Counted from the first letter of the stretch, positions 1 through 5,791 are shown. The stretch: DNA of 7,505 nucleotides from Pasteurellaceae bacterium (GCA_900756875.1 CAAELW010000104.1:1-7505); one strand, 5' to 3'. The notes: generated by a model not told the origin, from the letters alone. A program made the numbers and translations.

Positions 1-466
1 CGACACGACGACGCAAACTTTGTTCAAAATCGAGCTCGCCACGCATGGCACTTTCAGTAATAGAAGAAACTAATTCACCTGTGCCAGCAAGTTTGGCAAT
101 TTCGTCGATACATTCAATTTGAATGGCAGTAGAATCCATATCCATCACCAATAAACCTTTTTCTGATAATTTTGCATCAAAATCCAGTTTAGCAATGTCT
201 AATTGTAAGTTGTGGGCATGGGCAATAAAATCAGTTAGCCATTCGCCTTTTAAAAGAACAACGGTATTTTTTTCAACGTTCCATGCATCAAAACACAGGA
301 AAGATTGACCGCACTTTTGTTGGAATTCGAGTAATTTGGCTAAATTCAGCGTTGTGCCGTATAAAATAAACGCATGTGTTTCATCGGAATGAGGCAAATC
401 AGACGAAAGTGCGGTGGGAAATTGGGGGTATTTTTGGGTAATGCTTGCAAGGTTTTGAATTTGCAT
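1..466 (-). CDS. serB: Phosphoserine phosphatase SerB (N-terminal part; 3' end outside window)
   Basis: SerB removes the phosphate from L-phosphoserine, the last step of serine synthesis, in the cytoplasm. About 155 residues are visible, starting MQIQNLASIT and running off the left edge at LRRRV. The HAD-superfamily motif I is present as MDMDST, with the nucleophile Asp at about residue 109 and the acid/base Asp at 111. It is followed by IECIDEIAKLAG and ITESAMRGELDFEQSLRRRV, a stretch highly typical of SerB. The first 100 residues are the variable N-terminal domain of the long (about 310-320 aa) proteobacterial SerB. The ATG at 466 has an AGGA ribosome site about 6 nt upstream (minus-strand reading ACAGGATTTTCT-ATG). 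The gene diverges from ytjB, as in E. coli. Two uptake sequences lie inside the variable domain. Motifs II and III are beyond the edge, so catalytic completeness cannot be judged. Confidence 0.96.
   Translation of the reverse strand, partial: MQIQNLASITQKYPQFPTALSSDLPHSDETHAFILYGTTLNLAKLLEFQQKCGQSFLCFDAWNVEKNTVVLLKGEWLTDFIAHAHNLQLDIAKLDFDAKLSEKGLLVMDMDSTAIQIECIDEIAKLAGTGELVSSITESAMRGELDFEQSLRRRV
309..317 (-). repeat. DNA uptake signal sequence (exact core) in serB
   Basis: The minus strand reads AAGTGCGGT, followed by AT-rich tracts at the spacing seen in Haemophilus uptake sequences. In the serB frame it encodes Lys-Cys-Gly at about residues 51-53, inside the variable N-terminal domain. Confidence 0.9.
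407..415 (+). repeat. DNA uptake signal sequence (exact core) in serB, opposite orientation
   Basis: The plus strand reads AAGTGCGGT with downstream A/T tracts. It faces the opposite way to the copy about 90 bp away. In serB the complement ACC GCA CTT encodes Thr-Ala-Leu at about residues 18-20. Confidence 0.9.
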
Positions 467-483
467 AGAAAATCCTGTAAATT
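455..483 (+). promoter_or_regulatory. Possible promoter for ytjB
   Basis: TTGAAT (455-460) and TAAATT (478-483) are separated by 17 bp, each matching the sigma-70 consensus at 4 of 6 positions. The predicted transcript would start near 490, just before the ytjB start. The element overlaps the first codons and leader of serB. This is a pattern match only. Confidence 0.35.
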
Positions 484-497
484 GTGAATACTCATCT

Positions 498-503
498 ATT
501 CTA
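498..503 (-). promoter_or_regulatory. Possible -10 element for serB
   Basis: The minus strand reads TAGAAT, giving a predicted start about 25 nt before the serB ATG. I see no good -35 at the right spacing (TCCATT is the closest), so this is a weak call. It sits just before the ytjB TTG start, so the two divergent promoters would overlap. Confidence 0.28.
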
Positions 504-510
504 GCCGATC

Positions 511-1212
511 TTGGCGAAAAAATGGAAAAACAACGTGCAATTAATTAAAGAAAAACTTCAAAAATCACTGATGTTTGGGCTCATCATGCTGCTTTGTATC
601 GGTGCCATGGCCGTGATTTTGTTTGGTGTGAAACAATTTAAGATTGGTTCACAGCTTTCAAGTGTGAATCAAGTGGCAAATTTGTCGCATATTTTGGTTC
701 GTCAGCAGGCAAATTTATTTTCGGTTTTGTTAACCAATAATGCGAAATCCGATCAACTTGTCGAAAATTTAGATAATTTAGTTAAAGAAAACTTTGTGCT
801 CGATGCGACTATTTATGATTATAACGGCAAAGAATTGGCACAAAGTACCAATACTGGTAATCTTCGTGAGCAACTTGGTCTAGAACATAAAAATGAAGGT
901 GAGTTTTCAACACAGCAAATTGTTGAGCCCATTTACTCTGCTTCCAATAATGCTGTTCGTGGCTTTTTGCGGGTAACATTTGATGCCCAATATGCGCAAA
1001 CGACGCAGAGCAAAATCAATCAAGTCTTCCACCGCTTATATGGTGAAATTGTGGTGGTCTTTTTATTAGGCGCTTTATTCGCCAGTTCTATTCATTATTT
1101 TTTAAGTCATTATCGTCGAACATATCGAAAACCAGTGGAAACTAAAACGGTAGTTAATTTACAAGGTAAATCGAGTAGTCAACGTTTCCATCAACGTCGT
1201 CGTAGAATTTGA
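511..1212 (+). CDS. ytjB: YtjB/Smp family membrane protein
   Basis: This is a small inner-membrane protein of the family divergent from serB in gamma-proteobacteria (E. coli YtjB, formerly Smp; 'AhpA/YtjB family'). Its molecular function is not established. The 233 residues have a basic N-terminus, TM1 at about 21-40, a periplasmic domain of about 135 residues, TM2 at about 178-198, and a basic tail ending RRRRI. Two stretches match the E. coli protein as I remember it: LDATIYDYNGKELAQS and QQIVEPI. The start is uncertain. TTG at 511 is the first possible codon after an in-frame stop at 502-504, but it has no clear ribosome site. GTG at 535 has GGAAA about 8 nt upstream and would still leave a basic segment before TM1. 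No terminator is visible before tktA, so read-through into tktA is possible. Confidence 0.85.
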   Translation: MAKKWKNNVQLIKEKLQKSLMFGLIMLLCIGAMAVILFGVKQFKIGSQLSSVNQVANLSHILVRQQANLFSVLLTNNAKSDQLVENLDNLVKENFVLDATIYDYNGKELAQSTNTGNLREQLGLEHKNEGEFSTQQIVEPIYSASNNAVRGFLRVTFDAQYAQTTQSKINQVFHRLYGEIVVVFLLGALFASSIHYFLSHYRRTYRKPVETKTVVNLQGKSSSQRFHQRRRRI

Positions 1213-1240
1213 TCAAGGTAAATAAAATTGCAGATATTGC

Positions 1241-1268
1241 TCAAGTCAATCAGTAAATAGGTTAGAAT
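1241..1268 (+). promoter_or_regulatory. Possible tktA promoter
   Basis: TAGAAT at 1263-1268 is a good -10. TCAAGT at 1241-1246, 16 bp upstream, is a weak -35. TTGCTC at 1237-1242 resembles a -35 better but would leave a 20-bp spacer. The transcript would have a short leader (about 20-25 nt) with AGGAGA at 1287-1292 as the tktA ribosome site. Confidence 0.35.
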
Positions 1269-1297
1269 ACTCAGAATTATTTAGATAGGAGAAAAAC

Positions 1298-3295
1298 ATG
1301 GCAACTCGTAGACAACTCGCCAACGCAATTCGTGCGCTATCAATGGATGCAGTACAAAAAGCAAAATCAGGCCACCCAGGTGCACCAATGGGAATGGCGG
1401 ATATCGCTGAAGTATTATGGCGCGATTTTTTAAAACACAATCCAAACAATCCTAAATGGGCAGATCGCGACCGTTTTGTGCTTTCTAACGGCCATGGTTC
1501 AATGTTGATTTATAGCTTATTACATTTAACAGGCTACGATCTTTCTATCGAAGATTTAAAACAATTCCGTCAATTACATTCTAAAACCCCTGGTCACCCA
1601 GAATATGGTTATGCACCAGGTGTGGAAACCACAACCGGTCCGTTAGGTCAAGGTATCACTAATGCAGTGGGTATGGCGATTGCTGAGAAAACCTTAGCAG
1701 GCCAATTTAACCGTGAAGGCCATGAAATCGTAGACCACCACACTTATGTGTTCTTAGGTGATGGCTGTTTAATGGAAGGGATTTCCCATGAAGCTTGCTC
1801 TTTAGCAGGCACATTAGGTCTTGGTAAATTAATCGCATTCTACGATGACAACAACATTTCGATTGATGGTCATGTTGATGGTTGGTTCAGCGATGATACC
1901 GCAGCACGTTTTGAAGCTTATGGCTGGCAAGTAATTCGTAATGTAGATGGCCACGATGCAGAACAAATTCGTGCCGCAACCATTCTTGCTCAAGCAGAAA
2001 AAGAAAAACCAACTTTAATTATCTGTAAAACCATCATCGGTTTTGGTTCACCAAATAAATCAGGTTCTCATGATTGCCATGGCGCACCATTAGGTGATGA
2101 AGAAATCGCATTAACCCGTAAAGCACTAGGCTGGGAATATGGTCCATTTGAAATTCCAGCTGAATACTATGCAGAATGGTCTGCGAAAGAAAAAGGCGCT
2201 GCAGCAGAAAAATCTTGGGAAGAAAAATTTGCTGCTTATGCTAAAGCATATCCAGAACTTGCGGCAGAATTTACACGTCGTGTAAACGGTGAATTACCAG
2301 CAAATTGGGCAGCCGAATCTAAAGCGTTCATTGAAAAATTACAAGCTAACCCAGCAAACATTGCAAGTCGTAAAGCATCACAAAATGCAATCGAAGCTTA
2401 TGCACACGTATTACCTGAATTCTTAGGTGGTTCTGCAGACTTAGCAAGCTCTAATTTAACGTTATGGAGCGGTTCAAAACCAATTCGTGCACATGAAAAC
2501 GTAGGTGGTAACTATATCAACTATGGTGTACGTGAGTTCGGTATGTCAGCGATTATGAATGGTATTGCTTTACACGGCGGTTTCATTCCTTACGGCGCAA
2601 CCTTCTTAATGTTCTACGAATATGCACACAATGCGGTGCGTATGGCGGCATTAATGAAACAACGCACTTTATTCGTTTATACTCATGACTCGATTGGTTT
2701 AGGCGAAGATGGTCCAACTCACCAACCGGTTGAGCAAATTACGTCCTTACGTTTAATTCCAAATCTTGAAACATGGCGCCCATGTGACCAAGTGGAATCA
2801 GCTATCGCATGGCAACAAGCGGTTGAACGTCAAGATGGGCCAAGTGCATTGATCTTTACTCGTCAAAACTTAGCCCAAATGGACCGCACTTCTGAACAAT
2901 TAGATGCAGTTAAACGTGGTGCCTATGTGTTAAAAGACTGTGAGGGCACACCTGAGTTAATCTTCATTGCGACAGGTTCTGAAGTAGAATTAGCCGTGAA
3001 AGCAGCAGATGTATTGGCTGCCGAAGGTAAAAAAGTACGTGTCGTATCTATGCCAAGCACTAATCGTTTCGATAAACAAGATGCGGCGTACCGTGAAAGT
3101 GTATTACCTGCAGCTGTAACCAAACGTGTTGCGATTGAAGCGGGTATTGCAGACTTCTGGTATAAATACGTTGGCTTTGAAGGTCGTGTAGTGGGTATGA
3201 ATAGCTTCGGCGAATCAGCCCCAGCCGATCAATTATTCAAACTCTTTGGTTTCACCGTAGATAACGTGGTGGCAAAAGCAAAAGAGATTTTATAA
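1298..3295 (+). CDS. tktA: Transketolase
   Basis: This thiamine-diphosphate enzyme of the non-oxidative pentose phosphate pathway moves two-carbon units between xylulose-5-phosphate and ribose-5-phosphate or erythrose-4-phosphate. At 665 residues it matches the usual bacterial length. The N-terminal pyrophosphate domain shows SGHPGAPMG with His26, GHGSM with His66, GPLGQG, the cofactor motif GDGCLMEG with Asp155, DDNNISIDG with Asn185/186, and CHGAPLG with His261. The pyrimidine domain shows REFGMS with catalytic Glu412, and [18 protein letters not shown] with His474. The C-terminal domain follows (about 540-665). ATG 1298 is preceded by AGGAGA at a 5-nt gap. The gene ends at 3295 with a strong terminator. 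One exact uptake sequence lies inside it. All catalytic positions I can name are intact. Confidence 0.98.
   Translation: MATRRQLANAIRALSMDAVQKAKSGHPGAPMGMADIAEVLWRDFLKHNPNNPKWADRDRFVLSNGHGSMLIYSLLHLTGYDLSIEDLKQFRQLHSKTPGHPEYGYAPGVETTTGPLGQGITNAVGMAIAEKTLAGQFNREGHEIVDHHTYVFLGDGCLMEGISHEACSLAGTLGLGKLIAFYDDNNISIDGHVDGWFSDDTAARFEAYGWQVIRNVDGHDAEQIRAATILAQAEKEKPTLIICKTIIGFGSPNKSGSHDCHGAPLGDEEIALTRKALGWEYGPFEIPAEYYAEWSAKEKGAAAEKSWEEKFAAYAKAYPELAAEFTRRVNGELPANWAAESKAFIEKLQANPANIASRKASQNAIEAYAHVLPEFLGGSADLASSNLTLWSGSKPIRAHENVGGNYINYGVREFGMSAIMNGIALHGGFIPYGATFLMFYEYAHNAVRMAALMKQRTLFVYTHDSIGLGEDGPTHQPVEQITSLRLIPNLETWRPCDQVESAIAWQQAVERQDGPSALIFTRQNLAQMDRTSEQLDAVKRGAYVLKDCEGTPELIFIATGSEVELAVKAADVLAAEGKKVRVVSMPSTNRFDKQDAAYRESVLPAAVTKRVAIEAGIADFWYKYVGFEGRVVGMNSFGESAPADQLFKLFGFTVDNVVAKAKEIL
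2883..2891 (-). repeat. DNA uptake signal sequence (exact core) in tktA
   Basis: ACCGCACTT on the plus strand is the complement of AAGTGCGGT. It encodes part of Met-Asp-Arg-Thr-Ser, a surface-type stretch between the pyrimidine and C-terminal domains. The flanking A/T tracts are only partial. Confidence 0.85.
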
Positions 3296-3310
3296 TAATT
3301 AAAATAGATA

Positions 3311-3340
3311 AAGGCAGGTAATGACCTGCCTTTCTTTTTT
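3311..3340 (+). terminator. Intrinsic terminator of tktA
   Basis: A perfect 9-bp stem, AAGGCAGGT / ACCTGCCTT, with an AATG loop is followed by TTTCTTTTTT. It begins 15 nt after the tktA stop codon. Confidence 0.93.
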
Positions 3341-3343
3341 AAG

Positions 3344-3390
3344 AAAGTGTGGTCAAAAAAGAAGAAAATTTTTGGCCGCACTTTGTTTTT
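3344..3390 (+). terminator. Uptake-sequence dyad hairpin, backup terminator
   Basis: AAAGTGTGGTC (3344-3354) pairs with GGCCGCACTTT (3374-3384). The stem continues as AAAAA/TTTTT (3355-3359 with 3369-3373), giving 16 bp around a 9-nt loop, followed by GTTTTT. Each arm is an uptake core with one mismatch (AAGTGTGGT and, on the other strand, AAGTGCGGC). In plus-strand RNA both mismatches form G-U pairs; in minus-strand RNA they are A-C mismatches. Inverted uptake pairs acting as terminators are common in Haemophilus. This one lies 3 nt after the T-tract of the main tktA terminator. Confidence 0.7.
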
Positions 3391-3433
3391 ATCGGCTTTC
3401 ACCTTGTTATTTAAGCCTTTTTTCGTCAATCCA

Positions 3434-3462
3434 TTGAGTTAGCTTTTCAAGTTTGTTAAAAT
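3434..3462 (+). promoter_or_regulatory. Promoter of the glycine-riboswitch / symporter transcript
   Basis: TTGAGT (3434-3439) and TAAAAT (3457-3462) are separated by exactly 17 bp, each matching the sigma-70 consensus at 4-5 of 6 positions. Transcription would start near 3469, about 35 nt before the first riboswitch helix. A 7-bp hairpin, ACTTTTT (3470-3476) with AAAAAGT (3495-3501), would form at the extreme 5' end of the RNA. Confidence 0.6.
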
Positions 3463-3503
3463 TTACGGTACTTTTTGCAATAAGAATAAAACGTAAAAAG
3501 TGA

Positions 3504-3714
3504 GTTCGGAAGAAGGTAGCTGGAGAGTAGGGAATTGCCCCTACGCCGACGAGGTAAAATCTTTCAGGCGCAATTGCAAGATTGCAGGGACTGTTACTGG
3601 ACGAACCCTTGGAGAGATCCATTGCATTTTATTGATGTAAATGGACGCCGAAGGCGCAAAAGAGCGGTCGATTTTTTCGATTGTTTTCCAAACGCTCAGG
3701 CAAAAGGACAGGGG
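3504..3714 (+). promoter_or_regulatory. Tandem glycine riboswitch (two aptamers)
   Basis: Both aptamers carry the conserved blocks of the gcvT-element class and align closely with the V. cholerae tandem riboswitch as I remember it. Aptamer 1 has GGAGAG at 3522, P2 TAGGG/CCCTA (3528-3532 with 3539-3543), GCCGACGAGG then TTTCAGGCGC, and GGGACTG. Its P1 is GTAGC (3516-3520) with GTTAC (3593-3597). Aptamer 2 has GGAGAG at 3611, P2 TCCA/TGGA extended by TTGCAT/ATGTAA, GCCGAAGGCGCAA, CTCAGGCAAAAGGACA, and P1 CCCTT (3606-3610) with AGGGG (3710-3714). The leader GTTCG (3504-3508) can pair with CGAAC (3602-3606) in the inter-aptamer linker; this is the P0/kink-turn of full-length tandem glycine riboswitches. 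The element senses glycine and controls the symporter directly downstream. Confidence 0.95.
3660..3668 (+). repeat. Degenerate uptake sequence inside riboswitch P3b
   Basis: AAGAGCGGT differs from the uptake core by one base and is followed by A/T tracts at 3671-3677 and 3681-3688, at the spacing expected of an extended uptake sequence. It supplies the GAGCG strand (3662-3666) that pairs with CGCTC (3693-3697) in the second aptamer. Confidence 0.5.
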
Positions 3715-3801
3715 CAAAAGACAATCGGTATTATCAAAATATTTCTATCGGGATTCTTCTTGTCTCCTTGTCGAGTTTATTTGTATTTTAAACGACGAGG
3801 A
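3707..3801 (+). promoter_or_regulatory. Riboswitch expression platform: Shine-Dalgarno sequester and anti-sequester
   Basis: TCCTTGTCG (3765-3773) pairs over 9 bp, with one G-U, with CGACGAGGA (3793-3801). The latter contains the symporter ribosome site, so this helix would block translation. The same TCCTTGTC (3765-3772) can instead pair over 8 bp, with two G-U, with GACAGGGG (3707-3714), whose AGGGG is the 3' strand of P1 in aptamer 2. That alternative is extended by GACAA/TTGTC (3720-3724 with 3760-3764). Glycine binding should lock AGGGG into P1, free TCCTTGTCG and hide the ribosome site. Without glycine the anti-sequester should form and expose it. This predicts a translational OFF switch. 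The pairings are seen; the direction of control is inferred. Confidence 0.7.
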
Positions 3802-3808
3802 ATCATCA

Positions 3809-5179
3809 ATGTCATTACAGACTATCTTATCGGCTATTAGTAGCTTTATATGGGGACCGCCCCTACTTATTCTTTTGTCCGGAACCGGACTTTATCTCAC
3901 CCTTCGTTTAGGTTTCTTACAAATTCGTTATTTGCCTCGTGCATTGAGCTATTTATTTGCTCGTGGTGCGAATAAAGGTAAAGGGGATGTGTCTTCTTTT
4001 GCGGCACTTTGTACAGCATTAGCGGCTACTATCGGAACAGGGAATATCGTGGGTGTAGCGACCGCAGTACAAGCGGGTGGACCTGGCGCGATTTTTTGGA
4101 TGTGGCTAGTTGCATTATTAGGCATGGCAACTAAATACGCAGAATGTTTACTTGCCGTGAAATATCGTGTACGTGATAAATACGGTTTTATGGCAGGTGG
4201 ACCAATGTACTACATCGAACGTGGTCTTGGTATCAAATGGTTAGCCAAATTATTTGCGCTCTTTGGGGTATTGGTGGCCTTCTTCGGTATCGGTACTTTC
4301 CCTCAAGTCAATGCGATTACACATGCGATGCAAGACACCTTTAATGTGCCTGTTGTGATTACTGCGACAGTGGTGACCGTATTGGTTGCGATGATTATTC
4401 TAGGTGGCGTAAGACGTATTGCGAGAGCATCTGCAGTCATTGTTCCTTTTATGGCGCTTGGTTATGTAACGACTTCAATTATCATCTTAATCGTTAATTA
4501 CGACAAATTGCCTGCTGCAATTGCATTAATTATTCACAGTGCGTTTAACCCACAAGCGGCTTTAGGTGGTGCAGTTGGTTTTACCGTGATGAAAGCGATT
4601 CAATCGGGTGTTGCGCGCGGTATTTTCTCAAATGAATCCGGCTTAGGGAGTGCGCCTATTGCTGCTGCTGCAGCGCAAACGAAAGAGCCGGTTCGCCAAG
4701 GTTTAATTTCGATGACAGGAACATTTTTAGATACCATCATCGTATGTACTATGACGGGATTAGTACTTGTCATTACAGGGGCATGGAGTAATCCTGAGCT
4801 TTCTGGCGCAAGTGTTACCAACTACGCTTTTGCACAGGGCTTAGGCACATCATTTGGTGCAACGATTGTAACCGTTGGTTTATTATTCTTTGCTTTCACT
4901 ACAATTTTAGGGTGGTGCTACTATGGCGAACGTTGTTTCCTTTACTTAGTCGGTATCCGTGGTATTAAATTGTATCGCTTTGTGTTTATTGTTTTGGTCG
5001 GGGCGGGTTCATTCCTCACCTTAGATTTAATATGGATTTTAGCGGATATCGTGAATGGTTTAATGGCCTTCCCGAACTTAGTCGCATTAATTGGTTTGCG
5101 CAAAGAGATTATCTCAGAAACCAAAGATTACTTTGAACGTTTAAAAGCCACGCAACATGATCAAGATGAATTAGCCTAA
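3809..5179 (+). CDS. Alanine/glycine:cation symporter (AGCS family), riboswitch-controlled
   Basis: This inner-membrane transporter takes up small neutral amino acids with sodium or protons. The glycine riboswitch in its leader points to glycine (and perhaps alanine) as substrate. The 456 residues form about 10-11 hydrophobic segments. AGCS hallmarks are GTGNIVGVATAVQAGGPGA (77-95), GGPMYYIERGLG (130-141), GVARGIFSNESGLGSAP (267-283) and GWCYYGERC (368-376). It resembles E. coli YaaJ and the Haemophilus HI0883 protein. I chose ATG 3809 because GAGGA lies 7 nt upstream and the family motifs fit this length. The in-frame ATG at 3641 would add 56 residues translated from riboswitch helices and is not credible. 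It is monocistronic, with its own promoter and terminator. Substrate specificity cannot be read from sequence alone. Confidence 0.95.
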   Translation: MSLQTILSAISSFIWGPPLLILLSGTGLYLTLRLGFLQIRYLPRALSYLFARGANKGKGDVSSFAALCTALAATIGTGNIVGVATAVQAGGPGAIFWMWLVALLGMATKYAECLLAVKYRVRDKYGFMAGGPMYYIERGLGIKWLAKLFALFGVLVAFFGIGTFPQVNAITHAMQDTFNVPVVITATVVTVLVAMIILGGVRRIARASAVIVPFMALGYVTTSIIILIVNYDKLPAAIALIIHSAFNPQAALGGAVGFTVMKAIQSGVARGIFSNESGLGSAPIAAAAAQTKEPVRQGLISMTGTFLDTIIVCTMTGLVLVITGAWSNPELSGASVTNYAFAQGLGTSFGATIVTVGLLFFAFTTILGWCYYGERCFLYLVGIRGIKLYRFVFIVLVGAGSFLTLDLIWILADIVNGLMAFPNLVALIGLRKEIISETKDYFERLKATQHDQDELA

Positions 5180-5196
5180 TTCATGTCGTAAAAAGA

Positions 5197-5225
5197 AAAG
5201 GGAAGCGGACCGCTTCCCTTTGTTG
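5197..5225 (+). terminator. Intrinsic terminator of the symporter gene
   Basis: AAAGGGAAGCG (5197-5207) and CGCTTCCCTTT (5211-5221) form a perfect 11-bp stem with a GAC loop. An interrupted T-tract, TTTGTTGTTT, follows. It lies 17 nt after the stop codon. The A-rich left flank could give some function on the minus strand too. Confidence 0.85.
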
Positions 5226-5336
5226 TTTACAGCTTTACATCATAACAAGTTTGTACAGAAAGAAAATTATATTTTTTCAGAAATTAGATCCCGATCATAT
5301 TTTTGAACATTTGTTTTTTTATTTACCTAAAAGCAC

Positions 5337-5365
5337 TTGAAAAAGTGGTTCAAGGTCGATATGTT
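5337..5365 (+). promoter_or_regulatory. Promoter of raiA
   Basis: TTGAAA (5337-5342) and TATGTT (5360-5365) are 17 bp apart, a good sigma-70 match. The start would be near 5372, giving a leader of about 50 nt. The -35 sits inside an inverted repeat, AAGCACTT / AAGTGGTT (5331-5338 with 5343-5350, one mismatch), which could be an operator. The rest of the 241-bp gap upstream holds only the symporter terminator and AT-rich DNA in which I see no gene. Confidence 0.55.
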
Positions 5366-5375
5366 GTTATTAAAG

Positions 5376-5398
5376 ATGAACGGAACCGAAGGGTTCAT
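5376..5398 (+). promoter_or_regulatory. raiA leader hairpins (mutually exclusive)
   Basis: ATGAAC (5376-5381) can pair with GTTCAT (5393-5398). Alternatively GAACC (5383-5387) can pair with GGTTC (5392-5396) around a GAAG tetraloop. Both use GTTC, so only one forms at a time. They end 10 nt before the ribosome site AGAGG (5408-5412). Function is unknown. Confidence 0.3.
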
Positions 5399-5420
5399 TT
5401 AAGCAAAAGAGGTAAATGCT

Positions 5421-5744
5421 ATGACACTCAATATCACAAGTAAACAAATGGATATCACCCCTGCAATTCGTGAACATGTAGAGGGAAGACTTGCAAAATT
5501 AGAGAAATGGCACACTCAACTGATTAGTCCGCACTTTGTTTTAAGTAAAGTACCAAACGGCTTTTCTGTAGAGGCTTCAATTGGAACTCCATTAGGTAAT
5601 CTGTTAGCCACTGCAACGGCAGATGATATGTATAAAGCGATCAATGAAGTCGAAGAAAAATTAGAACGCCAATTAAATAAACTTCAACATAAAGGCGAAT
5701 CCCGCCGAGCAGATGAGCGTTTGAAAGATTCTTTTGAAAAATAG
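5421..5744 (+). CDS. raiA: Ribosome-associated inhibitor RaiA (YfiA; hibernation-factor family)
   Basis: RaiA binds the 30S decoding region of idle 70S ribosomes under cold or stationary-phase stress and blocks translation. The 107 residues match the family from end to end: [28 protein letters not shown], then the second helix [20 protein letters not shown] ending LQHKGESRR. The basic residues around the second helix that contact rRNA are kept. It is shorter than E. coli RaiA (113 aa), whose acidic tail it lacks, and longer than E. coli HPF (95 aa); it corresponds to H. influenzae HI0257. ATG 5421 has AGAGG 8 nt upstream. The gene has its own promoter and a strong terminator, and converges on a small basic gene. 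A near-uptake sequence falls in the Ser-Pro-His-Phe stretch. Confidence 0.95.
   Translation: MTLNITSKQMDITPAIREHVEGRLAKLEKWHTQLISPHFVLSKVPNGFSVEASIGTPLGNLLATATADDMYKAINEVEEKLERQLNKLQHKGESRRADERLKDSFEK
5528..5536 (-). repeat. Degenerate uptake sequence in raiA (one mismatch)
   Basis: TCCGCACTT on the plus strand (minus AAGTGCGGA) differs by one base from the uptake core. It lies in the Pro-His-Phe codons of a conserved strand, and the flanks are not strongly AT-tracted, so it may be chance. Confidence 0.35.
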
Positions 5745-5760
5745 AGAATAATGGGTAAAT

Positions 5761-5791
5761 AAAAGGGCGAACATGATGTTCGCCCTTTTTT
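5761..5791. terminator. Bidirectional terminator between raiA and the small minus-strand gene
   Basis: AAAAGGGCGAACA (5761-5773) and TGTTCGCCCTTTT (5777-5789) form a perfect 13-bp stem with a TGA loop. On the plus strand it ends in TTTTTT for raiA. On the minus strand it directly follows the TAA of the small gene and ends in TTTTATTT. Confidence 0.9.

Noticed and set aside
2815..2823. ACAAGCGGT, the Actinobacillus-type uptake core, in tktA
   Set aside because: A single copy in ordinary Gln-Gln-Ala-Val codons without A/T tracts, while all other copies here are Haemophilus type; probably chance.
3535..3840. Plus-strand reading frame of about 100 codons across the riboswitch
   Set aside because: It covers both aptamers' structured RNA, has no ribosome site and shows no protein family; it is a by-product of the riboswitch.
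4600..4821. Minus-strand frames inside the symporter, tktA and mltF genes
   Set aside because: They are fully antisense to strongly conserved coding sequence, lack ribosome sites and show no recognisable product.
5282..5312. Tiny minus-strand ORF (8 codons) in the raiA upstream region
   Set aside because: No ribosome site, no promoter of usable quality and AT-rich context; nothing supports it.
5416..5424. Two-codon ORF ATG-CTA-TGA overlapping the raiA start
   Set aside because: It lies only 3 nt from the ribosome site, too close for efficient initiation, and is most simply a chance overlap with the raiA ATG.
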